A DNA stretch of 7,895 nucleotides from Candidatus Gastranaerophilales bacterium (GTDB lineage Bacteria; Cyanobacteriota; Vampirovibrionia; Gastranaerophilales; Gastranaerophilaceae): positions 1 to 7,895 of the forward strand of contig UNSK01000069.1 in assembly GCA_900552525.1 (NCBI GenBank). Reading direction: 5' to 3'. Positions 7,008 to 7,895 of this stretch are shown in pieces (position 1 is the first letter of the stretch; each line of letters starts with the position of its first letter). The position numbers and the translations under genes are program-made. Below the pieces are notes generated by a model. It was not told the origin of the DNA. It made no database searches and saw nothing but the letters and a program-made list of their open reading frames with translations.

Positions 7008-7046
7008 CTGTTCTCCTTTCTGTTCTTTTAAAATCATTGAACAGAT
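7006..7046. repeat. Cluster of three GAACAG sites in the excisionase leader
   Basis: TCTGTTCT occurs twice in direct orientation 12 bp apart (7007-7014 and 7019-7026), on both sides of the excisionase ribosome binding site. An inverted copy, GAACAGAT (7039-7046), makes a perfect 8-bp inverted repeat with ATCTGTTC (7006-7013). The inverted copy overlaps the likely -10 box of the excisionase promoter. It could be an operator for the divergent repressor or a leader RNA structure; the repeat could also be chance. Confidence 0.4.
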
Positions 7047-7072
7047 ATTACAGTACCAAAGCAAAGAGGCAA
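7045..7072 (-). promoter_or_regulatory. Possible promoter of the excisionase/replication operon
   Basis: On the minus strand TTGCCT (7072-7067) and TAATAT (7050-7045) are 16 bases apart, placing the transcript start about 30 bases before the excisionase ATG. A second candidate further upstream is TTGTAT (7108-7103), 17 bases, TAATTT (7085-7080). Neither is a strong match, so only the presence of a leftward promoter between 7040 and 7115 is likely, not its exact position. Confidence 0.35.
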
Positions 7073-7114
7073 ATGCGTAAAATTACAAATTAACAAGTAT
7101 TAATACAATTCTTG

Positions 7115-7148
7115 TAACATATTATTGCATTAATGCAATAATATGTTA
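7115..7148. promoter_or_regulatory. Perfect 34-bp palindrome in the divergent promoter region, probable operator
   Basis: The two 17-base halves, TAACATATTATTGCATT (7115-7131) and its exact complement (7132-7148), abut with no spacer. The palindrome lies between the divergent repressor and excisionase genes, ending 10 bases before the repressor ATG. A dimeric or tetrameric repressor binding here would control its own gene and probably the leftward operon. As transcribed RNA it would form a hairpin with almost no loop, and no T run follows, so a terminator is less likely. The symmetry is read directly; the operator role is inferred. Confidence 0.8.
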
Positions 7149-7158
7149 TGATAATAGA

Positions 7159-7895
7159 ATGAAAAAGAAAGAACTTTGCTATAAACATAAATTATTAAGA
7201 AAAACTTTTGGGGTACGATGCTACGGTTTGAGATGTGATGATGAAATTGGAAAAGAGAAAGGTAATAAAATTTCGTATAAAAGTACATCAATGAAACAAT
7301 TGGCAACAGTGTTTTCAGCAGATATAAATGATAGATATGATACTTCAAAAATATCACGCTTAGAGAATGCAATGGCAGAAGTAACAATCCTAGATTTATA
7401 CCTCTATCATAAGCATTATAATGTATCTTATGATTTTTTAATGGGCACTACAAATAATAAAAAAAATGAAGATAAGGGGATATACGAAAAATATGGACTT
7501 ACTGATGCTACTTTAAATATTTTGAAAACTTTTGTAACAAATAAATGTGAAAAGGAACTGCTTGTACTAAATGAAGTTTTTGAAAGTGGTTTAGTACAGC
7601 CTTTACTCAGTGCATTGTATGATTATCTTCATAATGACTATGAGAATCGTTTACCTGTGGGGTATAAACCTACAAACGGAGAACTTGTGGAAGTTGAATT
7701 GATAGCAAAAGCCGGAAAATTGAATTTAGGTAGCGACATTTTCCCGCTAGAAAAATTAAACAGTTTAAATAAACAAATTTTACATGATAAGTTAGAAGAG
7801 TTAAAGCAAGTATTAAACGATAAGCAAAACTCAAAAAATAAACGAAACGAAACTAAAAATTCTAAAAAAATTTTAGACAATATATATAAAAATAA
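7159..7895 (+). CDS. XRE/CI-like repressor (3' end outside window)
   Basis: The frame is open from ATG 7159 to the right edge (245 complete codons, no stop seen). Residues about 17-96 form a Cro/CI-type helix-turn-helix: FGVRCYGLR as first helix, MKQLATVF, the recognition-helix region DTSKISRLEN, and the closing YNVSYDFLMG characteristic of Bacillota phage-type repressors. Loop segments between the first helices (25-44) are longer than usual. The rest (about 105-245) is helical and ends in a Lys/Asn-rich stretch; no S24/LexA-type peptidase motif is visible, so SOS-style self-cleavage is not indicated. The start is required by the first helix, but no good Shine-Dalgarno sequence precedes it, suggesting weak translation or a very short leader. 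It diverges from the excisionase operon across a palindromic operator candidate, the usual place for the element's maintenance repressor. Confidence 0.85.
   Translation, partial: MKKKELCYKHKLLRKTFGVRCYGLRCDDEIGKEKGNKISYKSTSMKQLATVFSADINDRYDTSKISRLENAMAEVTILDLYLYHKHYNVSYDFLMGTTNNKKNEDKGIYEKYGLTDATLNILKTFVTNKCEKELLVLNEVFESGLVQPLLSALYDYLHNDYENRLPVGYKPTNGELVEVELIAKAGKLNLGSDIFPLEKLNSLNKQILHDKLEELKQVLNDKQNSKNKRNETKNSKKILDNIYKN

Noticed and set aside
7062..7064. Upstream ATG for the excisionase gene, giving a 104-residue protein
   Set aside because: No ribosome site precedes it, whereas AAAGGAG lies just before the internal ATG at 7007-7005, where the HTH protein family also begins.
7150..7161. GATAAT as a -10 box for a leaderless repressor transcript
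   Set aside because: It ends only 3 bases before the ATG, too close for a normal transcription start at or before the start codon.
7130..7880. Leftward ORFs of 85 and 80 residues across the repressor gene
   Set aside because: They are antisense to the open repressor frame, which has a coherent HTH fold and fits the divergent layout.
1..7895. CRISPR array, tRNA or rRNA genes, insertion sequences
   Set aside because: No spaced direct-repeat array, cloverleaf with CCA-type acceptor, or transposase reading frame was seen on either strand.

Overview
The window is AT-rich, with strong AGGAG-type ribosome binding sites, short intergenic gaps and genes of the kind found on low-GC Bacillota (Clostridia- or Negativicutes-like) mobile elements. 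That host assignment is inference from composition and gene types; there is no rRNA, tRNA or housekeeping gene here to fix it.

Right-hand part (about 3266-7895): the core of an integrative element, probably a phage-satellite-like or small integrated mobile element. A rightward XRE-family repressor (7159 to the window end) diverges from a leftward set: an excisionase-like HTH protein (7007-6750), a primase/RepA-type helicase whose start overlaps it (6769-4817), and a tyrosine integrase (4642-3266). Between repressor and excisionase lies a perfect 34-bp palindrome (7115-7148). Between replication gene and integrase lies a roughly 55-bp dyad built from six GATACT-like half-sites (4754-4808). Both are good candidates for binding sites of the element's own proteins. 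The arrangement suggests that the repressor controls a lysogeny-like switch, that Xis and Int excise the element, and that the primase-helicase replicates it.

Left-hand part (1-3157): accessory cargo. After the integrase, a leftward operon with its own likely promoter encodes a 493-residue coiled-coil protein with two central membrane segments, then a CoiA-like zinc-ribbon/nuclease protein 8 bp downstream. About 200 bp further on are traces of a third small reading frame that appears frameshifted. Converging on this operon from the left edge is the C-terminal part of a ComEC-type metallo-beta-lactamase-fold protein, whose N-terminus lies outside the window.

The most interesting candidate for an undescribed system is the membrane coiled-coil plus CoiA-like nuclease pair next to the integrase. 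The setting and domain types are compatible with an anti-phage or anti-mobile-element cargo module, but that function is inference and is not shown by the sequence.
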